Both the position numbers and the translations under genes were made by a program. A stretch of DNA of 64,000 nucleotides from Ectocarpus siliculosus (lineage: Eukaryota; Sar; Phaeophyceae; Ectocarpales; Ectocarpaceae). The stretch lies in assembly GCA_000310025.1 (NCBI GenBank), contig FN649727.1, positions 3,273,461 through 3,337,460 of the forward strand, in the 5' to 3' direction. Every line of letters begins with the position of its first letter. Positions within the stretch are counted from its first letter, which is position 1. Under the pieces are notes generated by a model. It worked only from the letters and a program-made list of their open reading frames with translations. It searched no databases and had not been told where the DNA came from. Below are positions 49,701-61,270 of the stretch, piece after piece.

Positions 49701-52442
49701 GTATGGTGCAAGGGTAAACCTCACCGTCGGGGACGGTTTAACACCCCTCCACGAGGCCGTTGGGGCGGGAAGCATAGACGTCGCGGAGATGCTGGTGCGC
49801 GCCGGGGCGAACGTGAGTACTTTCGTGTTTGCCTTGTTTCGCCTATGATCATATAGGACGAGGGAAATCGGTCGTTACATGGATGAACTTGAGAACCAGC
49901 TTCGAAGCCATCTGTGCATGCCCTACTTCGGTACCTTCGCACCGCGGCATGAAACGCTCGTCTCAACTTCCGTCTACTACCACAAGCTTGAATATCTTGG
50001 ATATCCGTCTATCTTGCCCTACTCGAAGAAAAATAATGCGCTGTGACACAGTTCAAGCACGTTGCGGTTGTCGCCAGAATTACTCAGAGAGCGCGATTTG
50101 CCTTTGTTTTGAAACTACTTTCAAGTTCTCATACTTCCTATCGTTGTTGTAAGCTCAACAGCGGCCGTGAGTGTTTGGATGATAGTTTCGATACCGTGCT
50201 GTTGTGTTTGACGGAAATCACCAACATAGGTGAACGCAACGAACGAGTCGGCGGGAATGACGCCGCTTCACCTGGCGGTCGCCAACGATCAGCACGCCGC
50301 CGCGCGGCTTCTCGTCCACTCCGGAGCGAACGTCTGCCTTCCAGATGCTCGCGGCCTCACTTGCCTTCGGCTGACCATCGAGATGGCCGACGCCCCCACG
50401 GTGGCGCTCCTGCTTGCGGCGGAACCTCCGGCGGACCTCAGCGTCACAGACGAGGTGATTGTGAACAAACCCGGCATGCAGGCAATGTAGGGGTTTCCTA
50501 CCAGAACGAGGTTGTATACCAAGAAAAGTCCATGTACACAGGTGCGCAAGTGACAACAATATTGTGTTCGGTGGCGTGCGCAGAGTGGAGCTCCGCGGTC
50601 TTGACCGTCGTGGTATATATCGCATGCAGGTCAACGTCGAGAGCACCGTAGGTTCACGCAACGGCATGATCTGTAAATTTCGACTGTGGTCTGTTGTGTC
50701 GGTTCGCAATCCCCAACAGAGGATGCTAGCAGTGGGGGAAGGGAAAGTCGAGAAAAACCCTTGGTTGCAGACTATGGAAGTGGACCAGGTGTACATTTCC
50801 TATGGTGCAGTACTTTCGAAATTCGTGGTGACGATAGTACCTGATAACAAGTGCAAAGCGAGTCGGTTCATCAGCCCTTTCTGCACTACAAGAATACGCT
50901 GTCTCCTTCGAGTTTCTATCTACGCACCTACAACCGCGACCCGCGCCACGGCGCCCATCCGTCACTCTCCTTCCCCCGACGCTATGAATCATGACACAGA
51001 ACGGAGGAACCGTCCTCCACGCTGCATGTAGGCTGGGCCTTACCGACATAGCGCGGCTATTGCTGGAGCACGGGGCGGACCCGCACGTCAGGGACGCCCG
51101 CGGAAGGACCCCTGAGCTGGTAGCGCTCGATCTTGACCATGGCGACTGTGCGGGACTCTTCTACAACGTCGACATACACAGTTATACTCCACACGATGGC
51201 GGTGTTGGTAGTGACAATTCGTCCAAGGAAAGTGCACAACGGGACGGAGAGGCAAGAGGAGAAGACAACCGCAGGAAGGAAAACAGGCACGACGGCGAGC
51301 GCGGTATCGGCGGCAGTAACAGCGACGATGACAGTGGGACTGACACAGCGCAAGGGCCAGCGGGAGGCGCGGCGGGCCAGGAGGAGGAGGAGGAGCAATG
51401 GGATAGAGATACCGCATATCAAGAGCGGGAAGAAACGGAGGAAGAGGGAGCATGGGTCGCTGATAACCTTCGCGAGGGCTTCGCCGAGGCCGTTGCAGCC
51501 GCTCGGCGCGCTTCCTCCTTGTCGATGCCGGCGCAGGACCAGGCGGAGGTCGAGGGGTCGAGCTATATCGGTGAATACGCCGAAGGGGCGCTTAACACGG
51601 AAAAATCGAAGAGCTACGAGAGCAAGGGTTGGGATGAGGGCAACGGTAGGGGTGGCGTCGACGCGGAAGAAGAAGGATCCGAGTGGATATGGTCCGAGGC
51701 GGAAGGTTGGATCCGCGGTGCAGGCAGCGGTAGTGGCGACCCTGCCGCGTCTCGAGCCCAACCCCCAGAGGCAATCAACGAAGAGAACCGCGGCCCAGGT
51801 ACTACAGAAGCAGCATCAGTGGCAGATGACCTGTACACCGAGCCCCACCAGAGCGCGGATTGGCAACAGTCATATGATTATTCAAGGTACGGGGCGAGTA
51901 ACAGCGGTAGCGATAGCAACAACCCGGGCTACCGGAACAGCTGGGCGGAAAATGAACGTGACCGTGGCACCGAACTCGAGCGACAAGAGGGCGCGGAAGA
52001 GGGGGGAGATGACGGTGGTGGAGGGTCCTTCGAAGCTACGATTGACGCCGAGTCGGCATCACCAGGAATAGAGGAGGGGCAAGAGCAAGGAGCGAACAAG
52101 TCCTTTCATCCGAACGCCGATGGCATCAACGACGTTGCAGCAGGCGATGACGCCGTGGGTCTCGATCACGAGGATGGCGACAAAAGTGGCCACGGCACAT
52201 CCGGAAGCTTGGAAGGTAGCGTGGAGGGCATGGCCGCAACTGCACGGATCAGCAATGGCAATGCTAACCATCGGCCAAGTAACGCGTTTGGCACCATCGT
52301 CGAGGCGGCCAAAGCGAGGAAACGTTGGATACCTCAGCTGGACGAAGTATCCGGCAGCGTCTACTACCAGAACGAGGAATCCGGGCTGACTCAGTGGGAC
52401 GTGCCTGAAGATGCAGTAGTCGTTGCGGCTGAAGACGGATGA
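43411..52442 (+). CDS. Giant Sfi1-like/IQ/ankyrin/WW protein
   Basis: Exons: 43411-44132, about 44854-48199, 48511-49509, 49672-49812, 50230-50454, 50630-50647 and 51000-52442; the total is in phase at about 2,297 residues. Order of parts: basic N-terminus; a compact domain I do not recognise (MKWVVLRETYLTKLHGVVSA ... RPFIWGSSNYLVKAAGDIDF, residues about 270-380); Ser/Arg- and acid-rich disorder; an Ala/Glu run (about 850-890); W-rich repeats resembling Sfi1 centrin-binding units (LRHGMSAWERH, RLRQAWRRWTLPK, GALETWRRHE; about 1060-1215); two IQ-like motifs (AAATIQRALLRAPRERR, SASLIQRMWRLQSRRWR); five or more ankyrin repeats (GLTPLHEAVGAGSIDVAEML, GMTPLHLAVANDQHAA, GTVLHAACRLGLTDIARLL); a long acidic region; and a C-terminal WW domain (RKRWIPQLDEVSGSVYYQNE ... 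LTQWDVP). Linking the first exon to the second is the weakest join; the second could start its own gene. Centrin or calmodulin binding is inferred. Confidence 0.75.
44157..44373. mobile_element. 217 bp MITE in intron 1 of the ankyrin/IQ/WW gene
   Basis: Terminal inverted repeat of about 36 bp (left CCTTAAGAGTCGGAGAGATG, right its complement with one mismatch near the tip). Both ends are flanked by TA (44155-44156 and 44374-44375). The interior has no coding frame and is unrelated to the 31641 family, though length and TA target are the same. It begins 25 bp after the exon 1 donor. Confidence 0.88.
46685..46800 (+). repeat. CAG-type repeat coding an Ala/Glu tract
   Basis: Imperfect GCA/GCAGAG repeat within exon 2 of the large gene. 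In the coding frame it gives runs of Ala, then a repeated Glu-Ala-Ala unit; in the other frames it would give Gln/Ser or Leu. The frame stays open throughout. Confidence 0.85.
50630..50647 (+). CDS. 18-nt microexon of the ankyrin/IQ/WW gene
   Basis: Between exons 50230-50454 and 51000-52442, the six codons for VNVEST are bracketed by CGCATGCAG at the acceptor and GTAGGT at the donor, phase 0 on both sides. Inserting them gives VNVESTNGGTVLHAACRLG, restoring the turn before an ankyrin repeat (family pattern VNxxxxxGxTxLHxA). Without it the repeat lacks its leading turn. Inferred by eye only. Confidence 0.65.
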
Positions 52443-53744
52443 CGCTCACCACGTATCATCAGTACACCGTCGATAGTGCTGCACACAACGTGTAGGGATT
52501 TTCCGTTCTTCGAAGTGACATTCGCTGCCCCCCCCCTTCCCCCGTTACCCGTAGAACAGAAACAAGCTTGTCAGAACCGCATTAATGATGCCGCATGGAT
52601 GTTGTGCGCTGGCGATTGGTGATCCCCAATTCTACATGCGCCTCTGCACGGACACGCGCACGTTTGCCCTGCTGTTCGTTTTGAACATCTGGACGAGGGA
52701 AAACGTTTGGTTTCGTGTTGCGCCTTCCTGGACGTTGCCGTGTGTCACTTTAAGCAAAAGACGTGGCTACAGTTGACAAAAAAACATTTTACGCATACGT
52801 GCAGGAGACATCCCTCGTTTTCTGGCTGGGCCTCGTGGTGATTTGATACATGGCAAGAAGAGAGTATTTTGGTGTATTTTGCCTGTTCGAACCCCCAAAA
52901 CGAAACGCCGGGGAAGACCTTCCCTATCTTTGCGACCCGGTTCGCCCATGTGGGCGTTGGTGTGGGCGGAACCGGAAGCTGAGAGACAGGTAGTAGTTTT
53001 TTTGCATGTCCGAAGGTGACTATCGATGCACTCCCAGCTTGACGCGGAGTTAAAGAGAGTCAGTCCTCGAAAATGAGGGTTTCAACAGCAAGTTGGACTT
53101 TTGGGGCTATCGGGCTTCCCTTCAAACCGTGGCCAGCTTTTTTATTCTACCTATCATCTCGTGGGAGGTTTCCCTTGGGAGCACCAACAACGGACGGAAC
53201 ATTTTTCACGTCTCACACCGTGCCCAAATAGCGGTATGAGTCCACGATGTTTGCCTGGCCGCCGCCACGTTCGACAAACGCCAGTCACTAAAATAGGAAA
53301 GGTTTCGACAGGGCGGCCACCCGGACACTCTCCCATGGACACTCCCCCATTCGTGTTCGTAACAACCCTAAACGGTTGTTGAAACGACTGGAGATGCAAC
53401 GTGGCGCACGGAGGTGTCGTTGGCATCGTCGCCGCTCCGCACCCCTGCAGCTACAGGCACCAGGCACAACATTGCTTTAACACGTTCGTTCATGGCCTGC
53501 TTCCTCAGCTCAAATAAATGGATCCACGGAGGGCAGAGGACAAACGTGCTCCCTTCTAAACTCTTACATCACAATCACGCCCAGTCACATCGCCTAGCAA
53601 CATCAATGAAAGCTCAATTTACAGCAGTCTCTCTCGAGTGTTGCCGGTGAGCGTAGTGTGGTTCGTCGGCAAGTCCACACCACAATCGGCCTCCTCCCGG
53701 CTCTCTCACGCACGCACCAACCCACCCACCCTCAATCAACTACT
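52443..53744. other. Convergent intergenic region between the two WW-domain genes
   Basis: The genes on each side end here. No gene, clear repeat or RNA is visible apart from short C runs near 52531-52546. Confidence 0.5.
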
Positions 53745-56700
53745 TCACGGTGTACGGTGCAATTGCTTCGTCCCCCAGTCTTTGTAGATTATTTTGTCGT
53801 TTCGGTCTGAGGGTTCGATTCCCCGGCACCTGAATGTTGAGCACGTCAAGCGAAGAGAGGGCGGATGGCGGGCAGAGAAACCGGAGGGGGTGAGAGGGCG
53901 AAGGGAGTGGTGAGGGAAAAACACGCCTCAAAATACACGCCGGACCTTCTTAGTGTTGGTATGGTGCGCATTGCACTCAATACTCTCGCAACGAGGAGCA
54001 ATCGTAGAAAAAAGGCGGAGGCTTCAAGAAGTGGAAGGCAGGAGGACTATAATAGTTATTCTCGCACACCATTTTGGAAACGTTCACCAGAGTAATATGT
54101 TCTGAGACAGAGATGAGCAAGGCGGCTCTTCAACGGATCAAACTCACGTCAACCCACCCTACTTGGCCATCCGGGCATTTCGGAATAAATTGATTTGTCT
54201 CGTTCGATCCAACGTAACGGTTTGGGTTGGGAATGGGTTTGGTCGTTCAAAGACAGCTGGCTCACCCCGACCGCATCAACGCACAAATTCCACATCGATC
54301 AGTACGAATCCTGAGCATCGTGCCGCTATGATCGACAAAGGGACATGCTCGTCGCTTTCTCTTCGGACCAAACGGTGTCAAGTTCAAACAGCGGACACTG
54401 ACTCGGTTCAGGGTTGGGTTGGCACAAATAAGGAGGAGTACAACAAAATTCGGGGATATTTCATTCAGAACTTGAGTGCTCGGAGGAGGGCTCGCTAATC
54501 TGACGTTCCTAAAGCGGGATGCGTAGCGCCACTTACCCGCAGAGGCAGAACTTGCCGTGGCTTGCACGACCACCGCCGGAAACAACCGTACCCGAACCGG
54601 CGGCTCCATTCTTTTGCCTTGCCTTGAGGGTGTTCAACTGGCCCTTGAGAACGTCGAACTTCCTGTCGTCGTCGCCTTGCAGGTGCCTGTCGACACAAAG
54701 GTGGAGACGCCGACGACAAGGTCCAAACCCCCCGAATTGAAGGCAGTAGGGTGTATGGGATTCTGGTTGTTTCGGGTGGTTCTCTTCAACATATCTCTCT
54801 TCTCTCCATCCTGACTCGTCGAGGTCTGGATATATTGAAATATTGTCCCTCAAAAGGCCTGAGCAACAACTTACGAGAGATTCTGGACAACCAGAACGAG
54901 TCGTGCAAGAGGTACACAAGCCGGTGATGGTAGAATGTCTCGCATGGGGTGACTTTGGAAGCGGGACATATAGGAGCTCCCACCTGTTTATTCTGCCCCA
55001 CCCAAGGCTGGCTCTGCCGTTCTTAACGGCGGACATCATCACGGTGAATTCTTCGAAGTCGATGCAGTCGCTGCCGTCATGGTCGACCTTTGAAAACAAA
55101 GCACACCGACAGCGAGACGACATACGAAGGGTTTAGGCATCAGCATGTTTGCCGCAATACGCATTGTCAACTACCGCAGAGGAGAAAATAGGTTTAGGGT
55201 GCATGCCATGCAGTTTCGACAAGATGCTAAACCACCTCATCCTGGACGATGATGTTGAACGCTCGTCCCCCTTCCTAGCCCTCGAGACGGGTTCCATCTT
55301 TCAGTGAGCCTGCCACGCGCCTGCACCTGTACCGAAGGCCATCCTAGCGTCCGTACGAAGCATGTTCCAGCGGAGAACTTTCTCAAACGATGGAAGTGCT
55401 TTCTAATGGTGGATGGAAGTAGAGAAGAAGCAGTGTCGACGAGCTCCGAGGCATTTATTTATCTCTGGCGCACAATATGCGTAAGGAATTGTGTTCCTGC
55501 TGCACACCTCACGGATAAGAGCTTTGAGACGTCCTGGGGGTACGGCCTCTCCGAAAGACTTGAGGACTAGGCCTAGCTCGTCGGCGTCTATGGTGCCGTT
55601 GCCGTCGAGGTCCATCTTGGCGAAGGCTTTCCTGTACACGAAAACAAATAAGGACCATGTGGACATGGAGTTATCCTATCACCTGTAGACAGATGGGCCC
55701 GCGTCGGCAAGGGGTCTTCTTCGCACCACTTAATATTCTTCTGCGCAGGTGTACCGTGAAAGCAATGCACATGATATATTTTTTCCCAACGCACTTACTG
55801 CAGACCCGCCAGCTCTTCCTCGCTGAAGGTCGTCTTCAGGAGGTCCTGCCTTAGTTTGTCGTTGAGGAAGAATTTCACCTACGCAGAACGGTTCCAAGGC
55901 GTTGATGGTCTTGTTTTCGTTCAAAGCGCCGGGTGAAACGAGAAAAAGCAGGAGTCCTGGAGATGAGCTCTGAGCGAGCCTTTACCACATGCACACAAAA
56001 TCGTCTCATGAGCCAAGGTCAAAATTTTTCTAGCTGACTTCGTTGAAGACATGGAGATTAAGGGCACAGCTGCTGCAAGATGTGTTAACATCGGCTCCAC
56101 GAAGACAGCATCAGGGCAGATAGATGCGAGAAGAAGCCAGTTGACCGTATGATAAGCATTTCTACGTGAGACACCAACAAAATGCACACACGCAGAACTG
56201 ACTCTTGAAGACGAGGAATTGTGCTGTTTTCTTGATAATCATAGCCACTCAAGGAGGCAAGCAGCATCATAATCGTACTAACTTCGCGGGGTTGTGGAGC
56301 GAGTCTTGAGTTCAGAGTTACGTAGGTCCATCAAGGTTCGGGTGCCACCATCCGGAACAATGTATCGATGGAAAGGCATTTAATTTGGGGAGTGGTATTC
56401 CTCCGGTTCGACCTTGGAACCCTTTTGTTGTGTGCAGGTACCGAGTTTTCATCGGCCCACGGAGCGTGATGTTCTTTGTCGTGCTGTCGCATGGCAACGA
56501 TTTCCGTTGGCTCAACCCCCTGGCTTTTCCTACCTCCGCAGGCATCGTCCAAGACGCCTGGCCGGTGTCCTTGTTGACGAAGTACGCTCGCCGGACGACC
56601 GGGTGCACGAGCTTTTCCCAGTTGCCCATGCGCTTCCCGGGGTCTTGTTCTATCAGGGCTAGCTTTCTCGAGGACACGCTGTTCGGCGTCACGCTGACAA

Positions 56701-59700
56701 GGAAGAATCCGACGCGAACGAGCGAACGCTTGTCTTGGCTGGTTGAGCAAAAGCACCGAATTGCATCGTGTGTAGGTATCGACCTTCTAACGACGACTGC
56801 GGTAGAGCTTCATGCTACACCCCCTTGTCAAAATTTAGGGGGAAATGCGACCACTATTTCCAAAGAGATCCCCCTTGTCAAAGTTTAGGGAAAGATGCGA
56901 CCACTATCGCCAAACAGATCCGATCCAGCCTGTCCGGCAAAAAGAACTCAAGGACGGACACCCACCGCCTCCGACTGTGTTTGGAGGTTAGTAGTGTGGA
57001 TATAAACGAGCCTATGGATATTCCGCGAGAACCCAAACAACACACCGCCCACAGCGTGATCGATGTTTAGGATCGAGCAGGACCGTGCCCCACAAAACCT
57101 AGCAGACATATGACGACGGCGACTAAAATCCAGAATCCGCGATTAGTTGTTGAAAGCAAAGGAACAGGGTCGCTTGCGAAGACAGCTTTTCATGCGCGCA
57201 GGCATACCTCGCCACCATGGCGTCCCACACCCGCCTCCCGATGGACCTCCTCGTGCTCTTGGGACCCTTGATGCCCCACAGCAGGGCCAAGAACTGCCTG
57301 TAAGTCACGCTGGGCAAGTCCCTCCCGCCCTTCACGCCTTCCCAGCCTTCCGCCTTCAGCCGTCGTACCACCTGGCTCCAAAAAGAGAGAGGCCAACGAA
57401 CAAAGCGTCACTCACTGGGACTTAAACCGAGAAATACAGCTGTAGTGCGATACCTCGTGAATGACTACTATTATTATAATAGACACCCCCAGAAGAGCGT
57501 TTTGTGATTTGATTCAAGAACACGTCGATGTTGCATCACTCATTCGACAGGTGACATGGAATTATACAAACAAGGTACCGGTACCCGTTGCTCACGCGGC
57601 TTCAACGAAAAACACTTCTAGTGGCTATCACTCAAGTTGTGGTGTACCAGATGCTCTGCACAACGCTCGATAGGGAGGACATTTGATTTACTATTAGAAT
57701 AGTACCTCGCAGGGACTTTCGAGACGTGCCCCCATTGGTTCGGACAGTTTTAACTCGGTTTCTTCTACCTCGTTATGGCGGGCAGCAGCGGCGAAACGGC
57801 ATTTCGGGTGATGTTGTTGCCAACAGCGCAACAGACGGAGGTGAAGAAAAGACTCTCACACACACACACACCTCGACCTCGCGGAGAGGCTCTCCTATCC
57901 TCGGAAGCACGTCCATTATGTCGTCGATCGCCACCAACGTGCTGCTCTGCATTTCCGCCATTGTTCGGAACTCCTGCTTTTGTTTGTTGGACATGTTTAA
58001 AGTTTGGCTTCATTCGCTTGGGCAAGGCATGGGGAAAGCATGGCAAATATTATCGAACGATCGATGAAGAAACGAGATAGGCCCTCAACTCAGACCTTCG
58101 TGCCTACAGTTGGTTTCACACCCATTGAAGCTACACCATGGCCCACTCCATGTGGATGAAAGTGTTACTGGATTCCGTCCACAATAGTTTCGTACACGCG
58201 TGAATTCGCGTGCGAGGGTAGCATGCTACGGATCGGAGGGAATCTCTAGAACAACGGTAATATGCCTGTTAGAGCTGTTCCTTGCTTGAGTTCAGTTGCG
58301 GTGTTGATATTCGCCAGGCCGCTTATGCAAGTGTGAGACACAACAAGCTTACCTCGGAAAGGGTCTCTGTTTCCTCCGGCGTAAACCTGAGGAACAGGTC
58401 GGTCTCGACGAAGTAAGGGTTGCACTCCGGCCTTTCCGAGCTCGTCTGGCCCGTCTTGACGTTCGTGTACACCGACTGCGTGTGGTTTGTGGAAAAGAAG
58501 CACGAGAAATGACACCGGTTTCGTTCTAGGGTATCCTCGAGCAAGGACACGCAAACGTTCTCGGAAGAACCCGGTTGAGACTCTGCAACAGCGAGACACA
58601 CCTTTGACAGTAACAGTTATGGCATTGAACCTTGCATTTCAGAAACGCTTGAGTTTACTGTGATGCTTTTGAAACCGTTGTGATATTGTGTGTGCCACAG
58701 GAGCACCTTTGTACGATTCTGAAACGCGGTGGTGAGAATGTCAACGCATTTTGTCGAGAAGCCAATGGCATATCAATAAGCTGCTTGCCAGGAAGAGTGG
58801 TTTTGGTACACTTTGCGTTCGTTCGCCCCCCCGCATCGCCCTGCTCTCCGTGAACGCCGGAGTTTGTTGATGAGGTCGTTGCTTTGACTCCACGTTAATC
58901 ACACCACAACGTGTAGCAACCATACCTTGCCGGTGGTGGCGTTGAATTTTTCCTTCCAACCCTCGGGCAGCGGCTCGTTCGGACGCACAGCCACGGAGGG
59001 CTCGCTCTCCGCGCTGTCGCCTTCGACTGTCCTCGAAGCGACCGTGAACCTGCCGTCGGGGAGAAGGGCGTGGAGAAGACGACAACAAGACCAAAAGAGG
59101 ATGGCTTGGAACAGACACGAAGACTTTCCAAGGAATTCAAGGAATCGTGCACTTGCCGTGTCTTTTACAAGCGCGTCATGAGTCAAAATAAATCGGGGCA
59201 ACAAGAATATTCGAACAGGCCTTGGACACGAAAAATACAGTCATGCACGAGTCCGTGGGAAACGGGGGCGATTACACGAGTGCGAGAATTGATAGCACAA
59301 GCAGCCCTAATCAATTCAGATAATTGAGAGTAACGTCACCTGTAGACAAGCCCGTTTGACAATGCTTTCACGGCGGTAGACACGGCCTTGGCGTCGTCTA
59401 CGCTCGTAGCCCCTTTCTTGTGCCACTCGCGGCCATCCAGTCGGTAGCGGTACACGACGAATCCAATCGGCACGAGAGGCGAACGTTTCTCCTCGTCGCC
59501 TGCCACCGAACTTTCCACGGCGCGACCCCCACTTCCTCCTCGTCCGTTTCCGCCCTTTGTATTGGTTGTTGTTGCTTTCGTGTTTCCCCCAGTGTGCTGC
59601 GGCCCTTCTCTTTCTTCTGGCGAGGATGGCAGTTTCCACCAAACAACAGCTCCTTGGTTCTGAGCGACGGCCTCGACGTGCGTGGGGGGCAACCCGTACG

Positions 59701-61270
59701 CTGTTTTTTGGTGCCCATCCGAGAGGGTAACGTGGGGAAATGTTTCTCTGGGTGAATGCAAACACCGCCGCACTATCACAAAAGTGCCCGACCTAACTCA
59801 GGAGCGTCATTGCTGGGATCGGCCATGTAGATTTTTTCCTCAACCCGTCCGTCGGCATGCTAGTACACTCTATCTAATGATCCCGTTACGATTGGATAGG
59901 CGCGCGTTTTCTACTTGGCACGGGATAAGAAGGGTCACAAGACAAAACAGCAACGACCACAATGGCTACAACGACGATGTTAGCAAAAACATCAACATCA
60001 TATAGCTCACTCTTCCTCCGCTTCCGAGGGTCTTCGGGCGGAAGGTTTGGGGATATGCTGTTTGGCGCGTCGGCGAGGGTCCAGAACGTCTCTTTGGTCT
60101 CCTTGTCGTAGTAGTAGTGCTTGCCGGTAGCCTTGTCCAGAACACGCTTGAAGCGAGAAGGTGCGGCCTCTTCTCCCTCGCCTCCAGCTACTGCCGTGGT
60201 GGCCGTTCATCATGTTTCGTTAAACAAGATTCCATTGATGATTCACAAGTTTGTACGTTGCGAACTACGTCGTACATGAGATCCGAAAGACAGCGGTGTG
60301 GGGTCGAGAATGTTGGGTGTTGGATCCCGACGGTGCTCTGTTTTACAAGAGAAAGGATAACCATCGATGCGCGCGCTGTTTCTCCCTACTACATAGTCCG
60401 CGTTCAAAGAGGAGGAGTCTTCCCATACGACTCCTCTTGACACCATTTATGACTACAGATCTTCAGGTGGAACACGCACGATTGAACTTAGCAATTGGTG
60501 GCCATTCGTCACCATTGGCAAAAATTTTCAACACCTTGGGAGTTGTTGCGCGTCCTATTGGCGTTCGCATTCTATCAAGCAAAACCTAGACCCTGGGTAA
60601 AGCACCGTTCAACCCAGTCACGCACTCTAAACGCAACCATCACAGCTGCGGGTGGGCTGCGTACACCGGTTCGCGCCGTACACAGCATTGAGCCTCTACG
60701 GGATCGATCGCAGAGCGTAGCCGCATCAATCAGGCAAAGGTTGTTTTCCCTCGTCCACACAATGGTAGTCAACGCCACCCATAACACAACAGTTTGTTTC
60801 ATCCTCACAATCTCCCCTCTCCCCTCCCCCCTTCTCCCCCCCCCCCTCGAGGAGATCATCCAATGTTGGCGCCTCTTCTCGGAAGGGATGCGCTGTTTAT
60901 TGTTAGTATACCTAGCCAAACAGCATTGGCATACGCCCCCCAGCCCGCCGCCTTCTCCCCGGCCACCACGGACCTTGTAGAACGAAACGAAACCAATGTG
61001 AAAATCTAGCATGGAAATTACAGCGACTGCTACGCTTGAGTCTAGCACTGCCGTCAACTGCTCAGGTAGCGGATGGAACCTACTCAGGTAGCGGATGGAA
61101 CGGTGCCTCTGTTAGAGAGAGGTTACGGGATACAAGAACGAAGGCTTCGTCTACATACCTAAAACCAGAGAAGTAGGAGCGGTCGGCGTGCCACTCTTGC
61201 TGACTGGGCGTGAAGATGGAGTTGTGGCATGGCGGGGACGGCGCTCTGGCGTTGGAGGCGTCGGTGACAT
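53745..61270 (-). CDS. WW / FN3 / EF-hand multidomain protein
   Basis: Thirteen minus-strand exons: 61159-61270, 60011-60190, 59340-59700, 58926-59049, 58353-58475, 57878-57973, 57208-57371, 56534-56693, 55799-55878, 55508-55631, 55002-55087, 54537-54686 and 53745-53829. All are GT-AG and phase-compatible, totalling 1,845 nt (614 residues). Order: Pro/Thr-rich start (MSPTPPTPERRP); WW-like unit (RFKRVLDKATGKHYYYDKET, about 52-85); fibronectin type III fold with a Gly-rich insert (YGLPPTHVEAVAQ ... GFVVYRYRLDG ... GLVYRFTVASRTVEGD, about 100-245); WW with its second Trp lost (LPEGWKEKFNATTGKSVYTN, about 247-275); two degenerate EF hands (about 285-385); WW (GNWEKLVHPVVRRAYFVNKD, about 405-438); two canonical EF hands with loops DLDGNGTIDADE and DHDGSDCIDFEE (about 465-535); Cys-containing tail (GKFCLCGCRG). 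Calcium-regulated scaffolding is inferred. The first and last exons are the least certain. Confidence 0.78.
56821..56920. repeat. 50 bp tandem duplication in an intron
   Basis: Two adjacent 50 bp units starting CCCCTTGTCAAA and ending AGATC (56821-56870 and 56871-56920), with about seven differences. They lie in the intron between exons 56534-56693 and 57208-57371 of the WW/FN3/EF-hand gene. Confidence 0.85.
61061..61101. repeat. 22 bp tandem duplication
   Basis: CTCAGGTAGCGGATGGAAC occurs at 61061 and again at 61083 in the first intron of the WW/FN3/EF-hand gene. A small local duplication with no visible function. Confidence 0.8.

Noticed and set aside
53756-53829. tRNA-like end: GGTTCGATTCC box-B motif and GGTGC/GCACC ends about 73 nt apart
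   Set aside because: The T stem pairs at only three positions, the acceptor stem fails beyond five pairs, and no A box or anticodon arm is present. The same bases fit the last exon of the WW/FN3/EF-hand gene on the other strand.
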